Numbered from the stretch's first letter, positions 22,246 through 34,291 are shown. The stretch is 64,000 bases of DNA from Auricularia sp. M13 (GCA_037042915.1 CM073194.1:4898001-4962000), one strand, 5' to 3'. Notes: a model not told the origin generated them from the sequence alone. Numbers and translations are program-made.

Positions 22246-23231
22246 GTGTGTTCTTAATTTTTACTGTCTGCTTTAATTTCTCTTTCGAAATCGGCACGTC
22301 TCCATCGTATCCCTAATCCGAGTTGTAGCAGTGACTTTAATACATGACATCTTTAATACATGACATTTCTCTTCTTTTTAACGTCTTCCCCAGGCCCTCA
22401 TTTTTCTGTTGTGCTGCTATTCAACGCTGTCGAAGTCACTCTGGCGAAGTTCCATCCGAATCCCCAAGCAGCATGCGGGACTCAGAAATTGGGCGTATCA
22501 ACTAAAATTCGACCCTGTAACTCTTTACAATGCGTGTGCTCTTCATTATTGAGGTAGATCAGCTCAGTTACTTCCGCAACATTAAGTGCCCGTTAAGTCC
22601 GAAACGGAGACAACTCCGGCCTCGGAACGAAAGCGCCGAACTTTTCAAACGGCAACCGCAGCGACCGCAAGAGCGTTGTCCAACGTACGCACGCTTGAAA
22701 GTGTACCACGCTGACATCTTAATTGAAAAAAATACTATCCAGCCTATCGTTCTACAGACAGGCGGATAGCTTGACGCCAGCGAGCTCCGAGTCGTCCGAG
22801 CATCGTTCAAATCCTCTTCGTCCAGTTGTTCAGTCATACAAGTCTCTGAACAATGGCGTGATACTTCAACTTCAGGATCCCCTCGGTATTCGGAGTCGTC
22901 ATCGTCCCCCTTGCAATGTACATTACCTCGAGAACTGCCCGTGTTGCGCATTAGCTCAAGCTGGACTGCATCAATAGTTCGCACTTCCCGAGGCCTATTA
23001 TTAGCTTCAATTGCTTATGGAGATGCGAGGATCCTTTCCTGTGCCAGACAGCACTCTACCCGAGTCGATAGCTGCCTCTCCGGCTGTCTGTAGCGCGATT
23101 CCGGTCTACTCTGGCTCCTCAAGGGCTTTGACATCTAGGCGACCCATGATTCATGCCCCAATGATCGTCGCTCGAACTGCATCGCACTGCTGAACCGGCG
23201 TTAGAGAGGACTCAAACGCGTCATTCCCGAG
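22246..23231. other. intergenic, no gene seen
   Basis: About 1 kb without a recognised gene or repeat, ending in the promoter of the fourth esterase. Confidence 0.5.
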
Positions 23232-23238
23232 TATAAAG
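23232..23238 (+). promoter_or_regulatory. TATA box of fourth CE16 gene
   Basis: TATAAAG in the context agTATAAAGCAG, 42 bases before the ATG at 23280; the context is shared with the first gene of the cluster. Confidence 0.6.
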
Positions 23239-23279
23239 CAGACTGCGATGCGGCTTGCGAAGGCTAATCGCCTACCAGG

Positions 23280-24536
23280 ATGTTGCCATTCCTCCTCCTA
23301 ATCTCTGGCGTCCTATCCGCCGCGGTGTCAGTGTCTTCGCCGGCACATTGGTTCATTTTTGGCGATTCGTACGATCTCTTTCTCCATGCCGCCTCGGCAG
23401 CATCACATCCATTGCAGGTTCACGAAGACACTGTTCAATTGGCACTTGGCGCAACCGAACGACGTCAACCCATTCGGCAAGTACAGGATTTCTATTCGAT
23501 TTCCGCCATTAAATCTCATCAGTCCTGCAGGTAACCCGGCGCTGCCGGGAATTACAGCCTGCGGCCTGGTCCCAAACTTCGTTTATTTCGCCTCTGTCAA
23601 GTACAACACCACTACTATTTACACGTACAATCTCTCTCAAGGCGGTATGTCTCGTAGACTGGGTGCTATGTCTGTTTGACCACGCGCTCAGGTGCGACTA
23701 TTAACGCGACCATCGTGCCGCCGTCGAGCCCTGTCATCCAGACATTCGTAGACCAGATTACTACATTCCAGGCGAGCTACACAGGCCCTAGTCCTTTGAA
23801 CAGGATTGCATGGATGGGTAACAACTCGATGTTCTTGGTTTGGATCGGAATCAACGACGTCAACACCCTGTTCTTTAATAACTCCCCGGCTACGTTATCC
23901 GCGTAGGCACTCAATTTTATTGAACTTGCAATATCGCACTCCGATAACCTATGCTTGCTTCAGGGTTCAAGATGAACTGATCGTCAGCTACTACAATAAC
24001 TTACAGCGGTTATTCGATCTCGGTGCACGCAACTTCGTAGTCCTGAACGTCCCACCGACCGATCGCTGTCCTCAGGTACTACACATATCCTCACCACAGT
24101 TCGCCATTCCCAACCACCCGCAGATCCTCACTCATTCCAAAATATATCAAGACATCTATCGGACAGGGGTGGACGGCTTCAACGCGAAGCTTATCAAGGG
24201 CGTCGCCGCGTTCAGGCTCGCAAATCCCGATGTTCGTGGGCAATCTTACCGATGTCAGATGGCTGACATCTGTCGCGCAAGGCCTCCCTGTGGATTGTGG
24301 ACACCAATTCTCCATTGAATAACGTTCTCAACGACCCTGCTCCATATGGCTTCGTCGACGCTGTCAGCTACGGAGCGGAACCGAATGTCGCATGGTGTAC
24401 GTGTACCACTCAAGTCTGACCATGAGAGATGTACTCACACCCTAATGTAGGCAACAGCTTCCATATCTCCCCAGGTTTGCACGACTTCGTTGCGCAGGGT
24501 ATTCAGGCCAGCCTCAATGGCTCAGGGTTGATCTGA
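23280..24536 (+). CDS. secreted CE16 acetylesterase, no CBM
   Basis: 297 aa. Exons 23280-23368, 23418-23476, 23531-23644, 23692-23902, 23964-24075, 24124-24231, 24282-24396, 24451-24536. Signal peptide ~1-16, Ser30 in WFIFGDSF (Phe instead of the Tyr of its paralogues), NLSQGGATIN, WIGINDVNT and SFHISPGLHD. The intron at 23477-23530 again begins GCAAGT. It is closest by eye to the third gene (shared KYNTTT and SYTGPxPLNR motifs), so the pair probably arose last. Last member of the cluster. Confidence 0.92.
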
Positions 24537-24670
24537 TTGTATACTCTTTACGTTCCCTGTATCAAGCGCCCCAGGAATCTGTCTCAGAAATAAAGTCTGT
24601 CATGCTCGGTTCATAAGTATTCTAGGGCCAGGACATGATCCAATCTCAAGAACATTCCCCAACCACAAGA

Positions 24671-26910
24671 TTATCGCCATCCAGTCGTCTTCATGCCATC
24701 AGTCGCGGAGGTCGTAGATTTCTTGTCCTTGGCAGTAGAAGCTGAGGTCTGACCCTTCGCAGTTGTTGCCTGCCCGGATTTGCTCGAGCTTGCGGCTTTG
24801 ACTTGGGAATGCCCGGGAGGAGGACGAGGCAACACAGTGGCCTAGGGTGCTGTTGAAAACTGTTTGTTAATAACAATGTTATTAACAAAGTGTTATTAAC
24901 ATGTTAATAACAGAGGACCCCAGGAGGGCCCTGTTAAAAACAAATTTGAACACATCAATTGCTGAGGCCCTGGCACATTGCAGGGACATAAAACTACTTT
25001 TGTATGAGCCTGAGTGCCTCAACATGAACTCAAGCTTGTGTTTTGTAATCTCAGAAGGTATGGAGACCTAGGCCAACGCTCTCAGCTGTGAGTGTATGAT
25101 GACCAAGCACTGCTCTGAGGCTTGGCCAAGGCTCCCAAAACCATAACTCCTACAGGCCCGTGCGGGCAATACCTGCTACCTTGTGAACTTAAGGTAAGAG
25201 GAAGAGCAACCAAGCGGTTTGCCAGCGAGAGCATGTGAGAATGACGAATGAGTTAGAGTCACCGGTCACGCTAAAGTGCTGAAACTTCGGAAGAGGTCAT
25301 AAAGTCGACAAGACAGGACTGACCGGTCAGCCATGCGAGCATATGGCGAAGGGCACTGAACATGGGATCTGAAGCAGAATTGTTTGGCATGCCGGATGAT
25401 GGGCCGGCGAAGGAAGAACTTGTCTTCCGAGATGTAAATTGGAGCCTGACGCGATGGTGCAGCGTCGGAGACCGAGTCCATATGAACAGTGTAAGCAATC
25501 ATGTTGCATATATGAGTGAGCAGCAGGCTGGAGACGCCCAAGACTCGTCGATCGGCTCTTTCTGCTTCCAATAGTAATTCGATCGCGCATGGAAAGAAAG
25601 CAAGACCCCTTTGTCATTGGCACTAGGGTCAGAGCGTCGTCTCAGATGTCCTAAACATACCGGGAGGACCAGCGTACCTTCAGATTGTGCTCACCCTGCA
25701 GCCACATCCTATCAACTCTCCTGTGCGGCATATTTGCGCACTTGCCTGTATTCCCGCATCAAAATCGATGGCGAGATTCAACGCCTGGCTTCCGCGTCCG
25801 TTAGTCCCTGCCTTTCTGTGCAATTGGTTCGTGCAACACCAACATGTAAAGTGTGCACGTCGTAGCGGAGGTCATCAAGGCTACCGAGATTAAGCCTCTC
25901 AGCAAAAAGTCTGCGAGCTGCACTGGTCTGATTGCGGATCCTTTCTGCTTTGAGCATCCATAGAAAGGCTCTGCTGTTTGCACGGATGCAAAGATCGATG
26001 TTGCGAGCTCGAGAGTCGAGGACTGGTCATGGATCAGACAACGGCACGGGCGCTGCATCGGACCGAAGAACCGCAGTCATCCGCGGATAAGCACCATAAA
26101 AGGCACGCTTTCCGCGGAATATTTCCATAAAAGGAGATTGTGCAGCAGGAGGAACGTTTCGTATCAAACAGTTTTCTATTGCGGATTCCGGGAGCGAACT
26201 CTAAGACCTACTACCAAGGTAGCAGGAATCAACATGAGGTGTGAACACCACAACAGCTTGTGGCATCTCCTTCGTGCAGTAATAGTTGACAAGAACACTT
26301 ACAAAGGGTCATAATTGGGTCATTACTGACTTTCTGAGCTTCCTTTGTTATATTATGTAAGTTTGTTATTAACAGTGTTTTTAACACCGTGTTAATAACA
26401 GGTTTTGTTAAAAACATGTTAAAAACTCCCGGGGAGTTTTTAACAGCACCCTACAGTGGCCTCGCTTCGGCCCTTATTATGTTGCGATGTTTGACCTCCT
26501 TTAGCGATTGGCAGCTTCGCTTCATCGTCACCAAGATCCGAATCGGAGCTGCTGCTGTAATAGCGGCTCGTCCTCTTCGACGTCTCTTCCAGCTCCCCGG
26601 GCTCCCTGGTGATGGTGAACTCTAGGATTCAATATGATTAGCTGTGTGGACTCGCCTCGGGGTATCACCCGTCACGGCCTGGTTGGTCGGGTCGTTCTCC
26701 ACCGCAGGTTGCTGAACAGTACCACCGCTATGCTGCTACAAAGTATGTTCAGAAGTTTTGTTCTTTGCATGGGAGACAAGGAACATCTACCTCCGTGTCC
26801 TTCTCATCCATGTGAGCTCGAAATACACCTTGAAAAGAGGGCAACTGGCTCCGGAGATCCAGTCGGCGATTGTCGCGCGTAGGCGAGGGAGTCGAAGGTT
26901 GATTGCCCAT
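24671..26910 (-). CDS. unidentified gene interrupted by a hAT-like element
   Basis: Not recognised. In transcript order: exon 26791-26910, exon 26669-26735, then exon 3 from 26621, broken at 26461/24843 by the element and resuming to the TAA at 24671. Removing the element and one 8-bp duplicate leaves exactly 519 nt, 172 aa, without stops. The protein is hydrophilic and probably disordered: N-terminus MGNQPSTPSPTRDNRRLDLR, an acidic Ser patch (SSSSDSDLGDDEAK), then a Ser/Thr/Lys-rich tail (STAKDKKSTTSATDGMK). With the insertion in place the frame meets a stop within a few codons, unless the insertion is spliced out (see findings). No signal peptide; a nuclear or cytosolic place is a guess. 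Confidence 0.6.
24843..26453. mobile_element. hAT-like DNA element, 1.6 kb, 8-bp TSD
   Basis: Ends TAGGGTGCTGTT..AACAGCACCCTA, flanked by CAGTGGCC on both sides (24835-24842 and 26454-26461). An 8-bp duplication with this sort of end is typical of hAT transposons. Both subterminal regions (24855-24950, 26345-26440) are packed with variants of GTTAATAACA/GTTAAAAACA in both orientations. The ~1.4 kb interior has no long open frame and no recognisable transposase, so the element is non-autonomous or decayed. Confidence 0.85.
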
Positions 26911-27551
26911 TACGGCGGAGGTTGGTGTATCTTATTGTGTGGGTCGCAGGAGCATTTATACTCTGCGGATTTGCGTTCTACGAGTCCCGAGGAGCACCAT
27001 TCCGTGGGAACACCGGTAGGGTAGGTAGATTCGGAGCTGGTGGCCGGATTCACCGTCAGATCACAGCCCCTGGAGGCATCTTCCGCGGAGCAATGGCGAT
27101 GAGAAAACGAGTTTCCGAGTAAAGTTTGGACCAGTCGGCCGCGTCTCACCCTCAGGGAAAGTACCAAATGGTGCAGGCGCCACAGCGGGTTCCAGATGGA
27201 TCTGAACTCGGGATTGAAACGGCGAGCATTGTATTATCGCGATCATCGCAAGAGCGGCTGCAGGGAGGTCTGAAATATGCCAAACCCAGCGCTTCGGGAA
27301 AATTGCAAGGAAGAGCCATTCGCTTTGAGGGTATGCGCAGTGCAACAATGTTTGAAATCCCGACAGGACAGTGCAAGTCTGCGTTTGCAATAATAAATCA
27401 TGTTATGATCGACAGTAGGTTAGCGATGTCACGAAGCACGTAAGGACAGGCAGGAAGCTACAAGTTATAAAGACCAGAGAGAGAGAGAGCGGGTTAGCAT
27501 CAAATACAACGGGTCTACAAGTATATCTAGGTGCGGGGCGGGTGTGAGAGA
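26911..27551. other. intergenic, no gene seen
   Basis: Upstream of the interrupted gene and downstream of the GH71 gene. A short GA repeat lies near 27476-27488. No gene recognised. Confidence 0.5.
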
Positions 27552-29381
27552 TCATGGAGGAGGAGTTACAGTCTGGGCGCCTTTTGGAGGGAAAGCTGAT
27601 CCGACGAACGCGTTGAAGTTGTACGTCGTGCAAACAGAGGAGACTTGCAGAGGCCCGTTTGCGTTGATGAGCGTGGCACTCCCGCGCAAAACTTTGAAGT
27701 TCTGCACTCCGATAGCCATGGGAGCGCTATATGTGTTGATGCCTGCTTCCGCAACGATGCTCACAGGGGCGTTTGCGCCCGAGCTGAAAACGCGGTGAGC
27801 TATCTCACGCTTGGCTGAACGAGCTTCGATGAATACTGACGTGATGATGAGAGTACTGGGCGCCTTGAGCATCGTGACAACAAACACAGCGTCCTGGACA
27901 AACTGCCAGCCAGTGGGCCGCGGTACGCTGTCAGAGCAGACGGCGTCCTTCGGGTACGGTCGGTAGTAGAACACAATTTGGTCCTTCTGTCGCAGGCATT
28001 AGTCCCGGAGTTCCGCTCGTCAGGCGCGAAGCGCTCACCTTTACGGTCGGTTCGCATTCGCCTGCTTTGTAGGCGGCGATGTAGGGCGCGGCGACATCGC
28101 GCCAGGCGTCATGGGCCATTCTCAACTGCGATCAGCTTCTAGCCTCACAACGCACGCAAGAAGCAAGCCCGCACTTAGTCACCCATCGCACTGCGCCCGC
28201 CGAACCGCCAGCGTAGACATCTTTCTTGTTAGGGTGCAACGGGCCGATGTAATTGGCTTCGCCGTAGTCTGCGCCGCACGACATAAGTATCGGCTACCGA
28301 AGACAAAACATGAGAGGGCACAGACCATTCCACGTCAGAATCTGCGCGAAGGTCGGCTGCAGCTCGAGGATCTGCTGCCAGCGCGCCTGCCAGAGATAGT
28401 CGCTGTAGAAGAGCCAGTTCTTGTTCCACGTGTCCGCAGCATAGTGCGTGAAGAACCACGGCGAGACCGCTGCCGCGCGCGACGATTAGCGATATGTCTA
28501 CATATTACGATGGCGACGAAAACGCTCACGGGCCATATACGGCTTGCCACCGAGCATCTGCAGATAGTAGTCGTCGTCGTCTAGGGTCTTGTTGGCGCCT
28601 ATGGGCTGGTTGTTTATGGACGGCCACTGAGAAGTCGGGTCCATCAGCTTCGTTCGTATACGCACAAGGTGGGGACTCACCGCATTCCACATGAATCCAC
28701 AATCAGCGCTAGAACGCATCGATTAGATGCGCGACAATTACGGCATACGATACACACGCACTGCGGGTTATTGATGAGCGCGTTGGGCTGCCAGAACGGG
28801 CAGGTGAAGAGCGGTATGCCCGCCGCCTGCTCGGCCGCCCGCCACGAGAAGCCGTCCCCGACGAAGGTGCTGACGAACACGCGGGCGCCCGCTGCGGAGC
28901 CGTCGTCGGAGACTTTGAGCTGCGCGGGCAGGTTGCCATAGCGCTGGAGGTACGTCGCAATGAGGCCTACGTCGCCGTTGTTCCAGTACGAGAAGTCGAA
29001 CGAGATGAAGAGCTTGAAGCCCAGCTGCGCAGCCATCGCGTACGCCATGTCCAGCTGGTTGTAGTTCCAGAAGTCTTTGCCTGCGCCGCGTCAGGATGGC
29101 TGAGACATGGCTACCCGTGACGGGTGAGCACGTACCAATGTTCAGGGCGAACGCGTCGACGCCCATGTTCTTCGCGATGAATATGTCCGCATACCAGTCG
29201 CTAGGAGTATAAGTCGCGACTATGCCAACCTAAACACGCGCGACGCGTCCGCGCACGTGAGCAGAGAGAAAGGCGCGCACCGCCTGTTCGAAAGGCGCAC
29301 CATGAAGTGAGCAAAGATGTAGCGCGCATCGGCGCCGACAGCAATAAATACGAGTAGCGAGAAAATTGATAGAAGCAGCAT
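27552..29381 (-). CDS. secreted GH71 alpha-1,3-glucanase (mutanase)
   Basis: Endo-acting hydrolase of alpha-1,3-glucan, a fungal cell-wall polymer; it could serve the fungus's own wall remodelling or attack on other fungi. Ten exons: 29301-29381, 29136-29229, 28762-29080, 28681-28708, 28530-28626, 28326-28469, 28183-28268, 28039-28125, 27841-27986, 27552-27783 (1314 nt, 437 aa). Signal peptide ~1-20, then the family start AHFMVGIVATYTPSDW, DAFALNIG, KLFISFDFSYW with the conserved Asp, TFVGDGFSW, LGGKPYMAPVSPWFFTHY and TWNDYGEANYIGPLH. The C-terminal ~110 residues form a beta-rich domain. There is no CBM24. Ordinary length for a single-domain GH71. Confidence 0.92.
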
Positions 29382-29811
29382 GAAGGGAGGGCGGACTAGG
29401 ATGAGGCAGGAGGGAGAGGATGCAAGCCGCCGAATAAGGTGTGGCGTTGTTGAAGTTCGCTGCCTCGGCCCTCGGTGGCGCCAAGCGCGTTTAGTTGGAC
29501 ACTTCAGTCTCGGCTCTCGAGCAAGTGGCGATGTAAAGGACGTAGCACCCCGTATAAAAAGGCATGTCGGCAGTCAGGACAGTAGATACGAGTTGAAGGA
29601 GAGTCGAATATCTTGCGATATTGTGCGGCGCGGCACTGTCAGGCACCCGCGAGCTTGTGGGACAAGCGGACAGAATCCCGTCAAGGACAAGGACGAGCGC
29701 GTCAACGACCTTGAATACATAGCTCCTTTCAGGAAGGCAGGGCAGTCATGCGCCAGATCGGCTCCTCTGGAGCAGCCCCAGCCATTTTTTTCTACTTGAA
29801 CACTGAACCGC
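29382..29811. other. intergenic, no gene seen
   Basis: Promoter side of the GH71 gene. Nothing else recognised. Confidence 0.45.
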
Positions 29812-29819
29812 CAATGAGC

Positions 29820-30321
29820 CAAGGGGACCCAGCCGGCAAAATCCGGAACATCAGGTTAGGATGGATGGGTCTGCCGACCTCGCGCTGCAGAGGTTCGGGA
29901 CCCCGGCCAAATTGGCTCCGGAGAGCCCCCAGGAGGCTCAATTCTGCTTGAAAGGGGAACCAATAAATGTCCTGCATGTAGTTTGAGTCCTTCTCAGTTT
30001 TCTATATTGCTGTAGGGGCATTGTTCACAGATCCCTCGGATGCATATTGCTTGCTGACGTAATGCATCACCATTACGAGAGAGGACTTCCGGGCAAGCTA
30101 CTGGGACTTCTGGGCAAGGTGCAGGATGTGCACATGTTCTGGGAGCATTAAAATAAATTTCCAATGCAGAAAGCCTTTGGGTAGACTAAAACCTGGCCGG
30201 TTGCGGATCTCCGGAGGCAAATCGGAGGTATATCCGCGGAAATAGCGTGGATGGGTCCTGCCTCATGGCCTTGCAGAGGTTACCAACCCGGTGCCGTCAG
30301 TTTGCTTCCGGTGTCCCCTTG
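29820..30321. mobile_element. hAT-type MITE, 502 bp, 8-bp TSD
   Basis: Begins CAAGGGGACCC, ends GTCCCCTTG, flanked by CAATGAGC at 29812-29819 and 30322-30329. Inside, GGATGGGTC..GCAGAGGTT occurs twice as a direct repeat (near 29860-29895 and 30250-30283). It has no coding capacity. The 8-bp duplication suggests mobilisation by a hAT transposase. Confidence 0.75.
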
Positions 30322-30670
30322 CAATGAGCAGCGACCCATGTATTCTTGGGTGCAAGATATCAAAGCCCGATATCACAGTAGAGCGGTTGCAGCGCTCTGG
30401 TAGACGAAGAGTTCTTGCGCGCGGCCACGTCCTTGCCTAGAAATTGGGCGGAAATGAAGCTCGGCGGTGACGAGGTGGGCCGGATAACGCCGTGCCAAAC
30501 TTCCTTTCCGTCTACTAGCGCTCATGAGCTTTGGCTTCAGCATCGGACCGAGTGAATGCATCGCACTCGCGTCGATGCTGTATCAGAAGGTCAGGGCAAT
30601 ACAATTGGACAAGCAGGGTTCCTCGGGCTGCAATGGCGCCCACAGCGCAATGGATGATCAAACATGACTA

Positions 30671-31152
30671 AGGCCCCCGGCTTATAGGATGTGAGGTCTC
30701 ATCCCAAGACCAGCCCATGTGGGGGGGTTTGAAATGGCCGAGCAGCTTGACTTCTGGGGGGGTTTGGATGAGACCTCGGAACTTGCCGGTACATTTCCGT
30801 TATCACCGAGCGCTCCCACGGTGTCAAATCCGGTCCAAGCCAAGTTAATATCCAATATTAACATGTGTATTAGCTACCAAATTAAGCTAAGAAGCCTTAT
30901 TTGATAAGTAAGAATTATTCCATGAGTCAGCATATGTACCAGATGTGGTGCAGCAGGTTTGGCACCACGATGTCCGGGTGCTATCTGGTCCCGGAACAGT
31001 CGGCACACCAGGCCGTGGTGGGGGGGTTTGGCTGAGACATGATGTCCACACGTGGCCCCATGTGGGGGGGTTTGGATGCAAGGTTCAGCCTTCAAGGAGC
31101 TCATTTGTGGGGGGGTTTGGATGAGAGCCCTATCGGGATAAGCCGGGGGCCT
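30671..31152. mobile_element. hAT-type MITE, 482 bp, 8-bp TSD
   Basis: Inverted ends AGGCCCCCGGCTTAT / ATAAGCCGGGGGCCT, flanked by CATGACTA at 30663-30670 and 31153-31160. Five copies of a GGGGGGGTTTG(G) motif, mostly followed by ATGAG or CTGAG, lie near 30722, 30759, 31019, 31062 and 31109, as subterminal repeats. No coding capacity. The gap between this element and the previous one (30330-30662) holds nothing recognised. Confidence 0.85.
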
Positions 31153-31160
31153 CATGACTA

Positions 31161-31618
31161 CCCCTCCTCGGCACAAAGAACGGTGTTGTTGGCTCATTTT
31201 ACCAGTTAATTTCGCTCATCTCTGCGCTCATAGCTTCAACTAAACCGTGGATCTCACGTTGCTGCCTTGTCTGGCCACTTCTGGGCCTTGTCTGACCGAA
31301 ATAGCATCGACTCATTATTCTGGTTGCATTTCACTACCACTTTGCTGAATGTGTTGGTTATTCCTGCTAAGAAGCTTTACTCTTCGATACCCGTGTCTAC
31401 TCTGGAAGGAATTTCCAGATTCACTGGGCCGAGACGGTCATAGAGCTTCGCGCGCGTCGATCGCGCCTGCTGCTGCTTCGACTTCACGAATACGAATCGA
31501 CGGCGTCCCGGTGCGTCCGCTCTCGCTCAGAAGTTCGACCTTGTTTGGATATATGAATCGAAGAGGCAGTATAGTCGGCTCGGTTGTAGCTCAGCGCTGT
31601 AACCAGGTTTATCAGGCC
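31161..31618. other. intergenic, no gene seen
   Basis: No gene or repeat recognised between the 482-bp MITE and the long-armed element. Confidence 0.4.
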
Positions 31619-31626
31619 GCTGTACC

Positions 31627-34283
31627 ACCCGAGCGGTATACCAAACAAGCCTAGTTAGGCCTGTATCACCGGGGGGTGATGCAAGCCTAACTGGGCTCAG
31701 TAGGCCTTTATACGCACACACACGTATAATGCCTCAAATATCTCCAGAATGTGCGGCCCGAGCGAAGGACACAAGGCAGGGGACGATGGGCGTCACCGGA
31801 ACGGCCGTCCGGCCGCATCAACGCCGGCGATCAGCCAGCGCCACTGCCCGCCACCTGCCAAATACGCCCGGCATCGTCTGCGGCGGCGCTGACAACGAGC
31901 TCGACCGCCGCTTCCGCTGCAAATGTACATAGGCAACCCGTATATCTATCGGCTCCGATTTTCGAGCTCTAGTCAATGGTACCACTGCATTGCTGGCTGT
32001 AGCACTTGGCCGCTGTAGGATGACGGTGCAGGGAGAAAAACTGCATTTACTCAAGATATATCTACTATTTCTCTGGGTATATAGCTGGATGATATGTTAA
32101 ACAGCACTATATTAAGGAATCAGGTTACCCGAGGTCATCGGGGACCACGTGGGTGTGGATGAACTGGCCGCGGGTGGCAGCAGCGCGATCGACAGTATGA
32201 GCGCGTCTATGGCGACGAAGAATGCATGGAATAGCATGGAGACGGTGTTCTTGTGCTACCTGAGACGCGGGGAGGCAGTTGTAGCTGAATTAAATGAGCA
32301 ACAGCCATTATCGGAATGGGAGGTTACCCGCAATGAACGAGGCCCTCCAGTGGCAACGTTGCTTCAACACATGATATCTACGTCACGGTGAGTTAGATTA
32401 TACTCAAATAGCATAGTATATGCGTACCGATAATGATATGGGGTCACGATGGCGCGGAATGCACGTTTTCGGTTCCACCTGAGGAAGCCGTGTCGTCCAT
32501 TCCCCGGCGGACACACGTCAGAGAGCCTCCAAAGAGCAGGTATGAGTACTATAGCATGTAATACATCATATAGAGCAGATATAAGAGAAGGGTACACACC
32601 ACTGAGGTCTGTATCGCCCGAGAGCGGATGGCAAGTTGCTACCACCACACCATTGAGCGCACAATGACTTTTAGGCTGCATGGAAACGCCCCAAATACTT
32701 TGAATTAGTGATGGTATGCATATAATGCTCGAAATATGCACTAGCGCTCGATAAATATTGAGAACTGTGGGCAGGTAAGCGAGAACAAGGTGCAGAACTG
32801 TTCACACACCTTCGAGACACCTAGCACAAGGCCCAGGCACACAGGCGGTTTGAGAATGCAGGTTTAAGATACCATATGGTATGTGGTCCTGCGTGCGAAG
32901 TTGCGAAGTGGGTCGATAAGATCTGAATCTGGGGGTAGAGCGTCATGGTGGTTGAGGACAAGAGTGAACAAACTTGCCGAAACATGCATTCCCAACGCTA
33001 AACGAGCCCGGCGGCCATGAGACTCTGGAATTCTTTTTATCTATTCGTCAAAAATGTGTTCACAGAGTTAGTAACAGACTATACCTTTACTATCGTGCCC
33101 GGAGGTGCATACAGCAGATAATGAACAGTCTTGCACTCCAAGGTATTCCCAGAGGTAATATAGAGTATCTCTTCACAATTATATTTCCTTAGTATGACCA
33201 ATATATAGGACGCAAAAACTTAGCAATGCAGCGTAGTTACAAGGCGATATAGGCCGAGGAAGCTTGGGTGTTGAATTTCGAAGAGATCTTGATCAAACGG
33301 GCCGCAAATCTCGTAGAAAGCTGCTATTATAGCATATATTAACAGGCATACTCTGTGATGCCGAACATTTAGCTTAAATCTCACTCTATCGCCTGCCTGG
33401 ACTCCGGGCTAGGAGGAAACTCCAACTCTACAAGGATTTGAGGATAACTGCAGATGTTTACGCAGCAATTCCAGGCAGTATAGGTGTAGGAGACTATAAT
33501 CTAGCAATAGCCATGCTTCTGGGTCTTGAAATGGCTGTGTCTCAGCGGAAGTGAACGAGAACAACATGAAATGAAACTCCGCTCAATCTCGACTTCCCTC
33601 GTGCTTCCTGACCGTAGCTCAACTCAGACGAGCCTGAAACACCATGAATACACAGGTGTGGGTCTTAGGATTAAATATTCAGTGTTTTCAGCGAAGCAGA
33701 GACCCTGATGCGGAGCATAAGCCCATACTTCTCATCCAAGTCACATTTCTATAGGGTCTGCATTTGATATAGATCTGGACATTAGCTAATATAGTGATAT
33801 ATACTTAATGGTAGCTCTGCTTAAGTTTATATACCGGCTACAGCACCGATTTTGTCCCTGGAATAGCTGTGCCTATTTCCATCGCCTCCTGGAGCGCAAA
33901 GAGAGGCAACCTTAATGTAGGAACACTCCCATTGACTAGAGCTCGAAAATTGGAGCCGATCGATATAAGGTTTGTCTATATACATTTGCAGCGGAAGCGG
34001 CGGTCGGGCTCGTCGTCGGCGCTGCCGCTGACGATGCCGGGCGTGTTTGGCAGGCGGCGGGCAGTGGCGCTGGCTGATCGCCGGCGTTGATGCGGCCGGA
34101 CGGCCGTTCCGGTGACGCCCATCGTCCCCTGCCTTGTGTCCTTCGCTCGGGCCGCACTTTCTGGAGATATTGGAGGTATTATACGCGTGTGTGCGTATAA
34201 AGGCCTACTGAGCCTAGTTAGGCTTGCATCACCCCCCGGTGATACAGGCCTAACTAGGCTTGTTTGGTATACCGCTCGGGTGC
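31627..34283. mobile_element. 2.66-kb element with ~350-bp inverted arms
   Basis: The left arm (31627-31979) reappears almost unchanged in inverse orientation at 33932-34283: both ends read ACCCGAGCGGTATACC inward, and both arms contain the same GC-rich block. GCTGTACC flanks it at 31619-31626 and 34284-34291, so an 8-bp duplication is likely, although the right end has two extra bases. The ~1.95 kb interior is clearly AT-richer than its surroundings and carries only short frames (for example 32149-32391 and 32974-33192), none of which I can name. No transposase was recognised, so the superfamily (hAT or Mutator-like) is open. Confidence 0.7.
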
Positions 34284-34291
34284 GCTGTACC

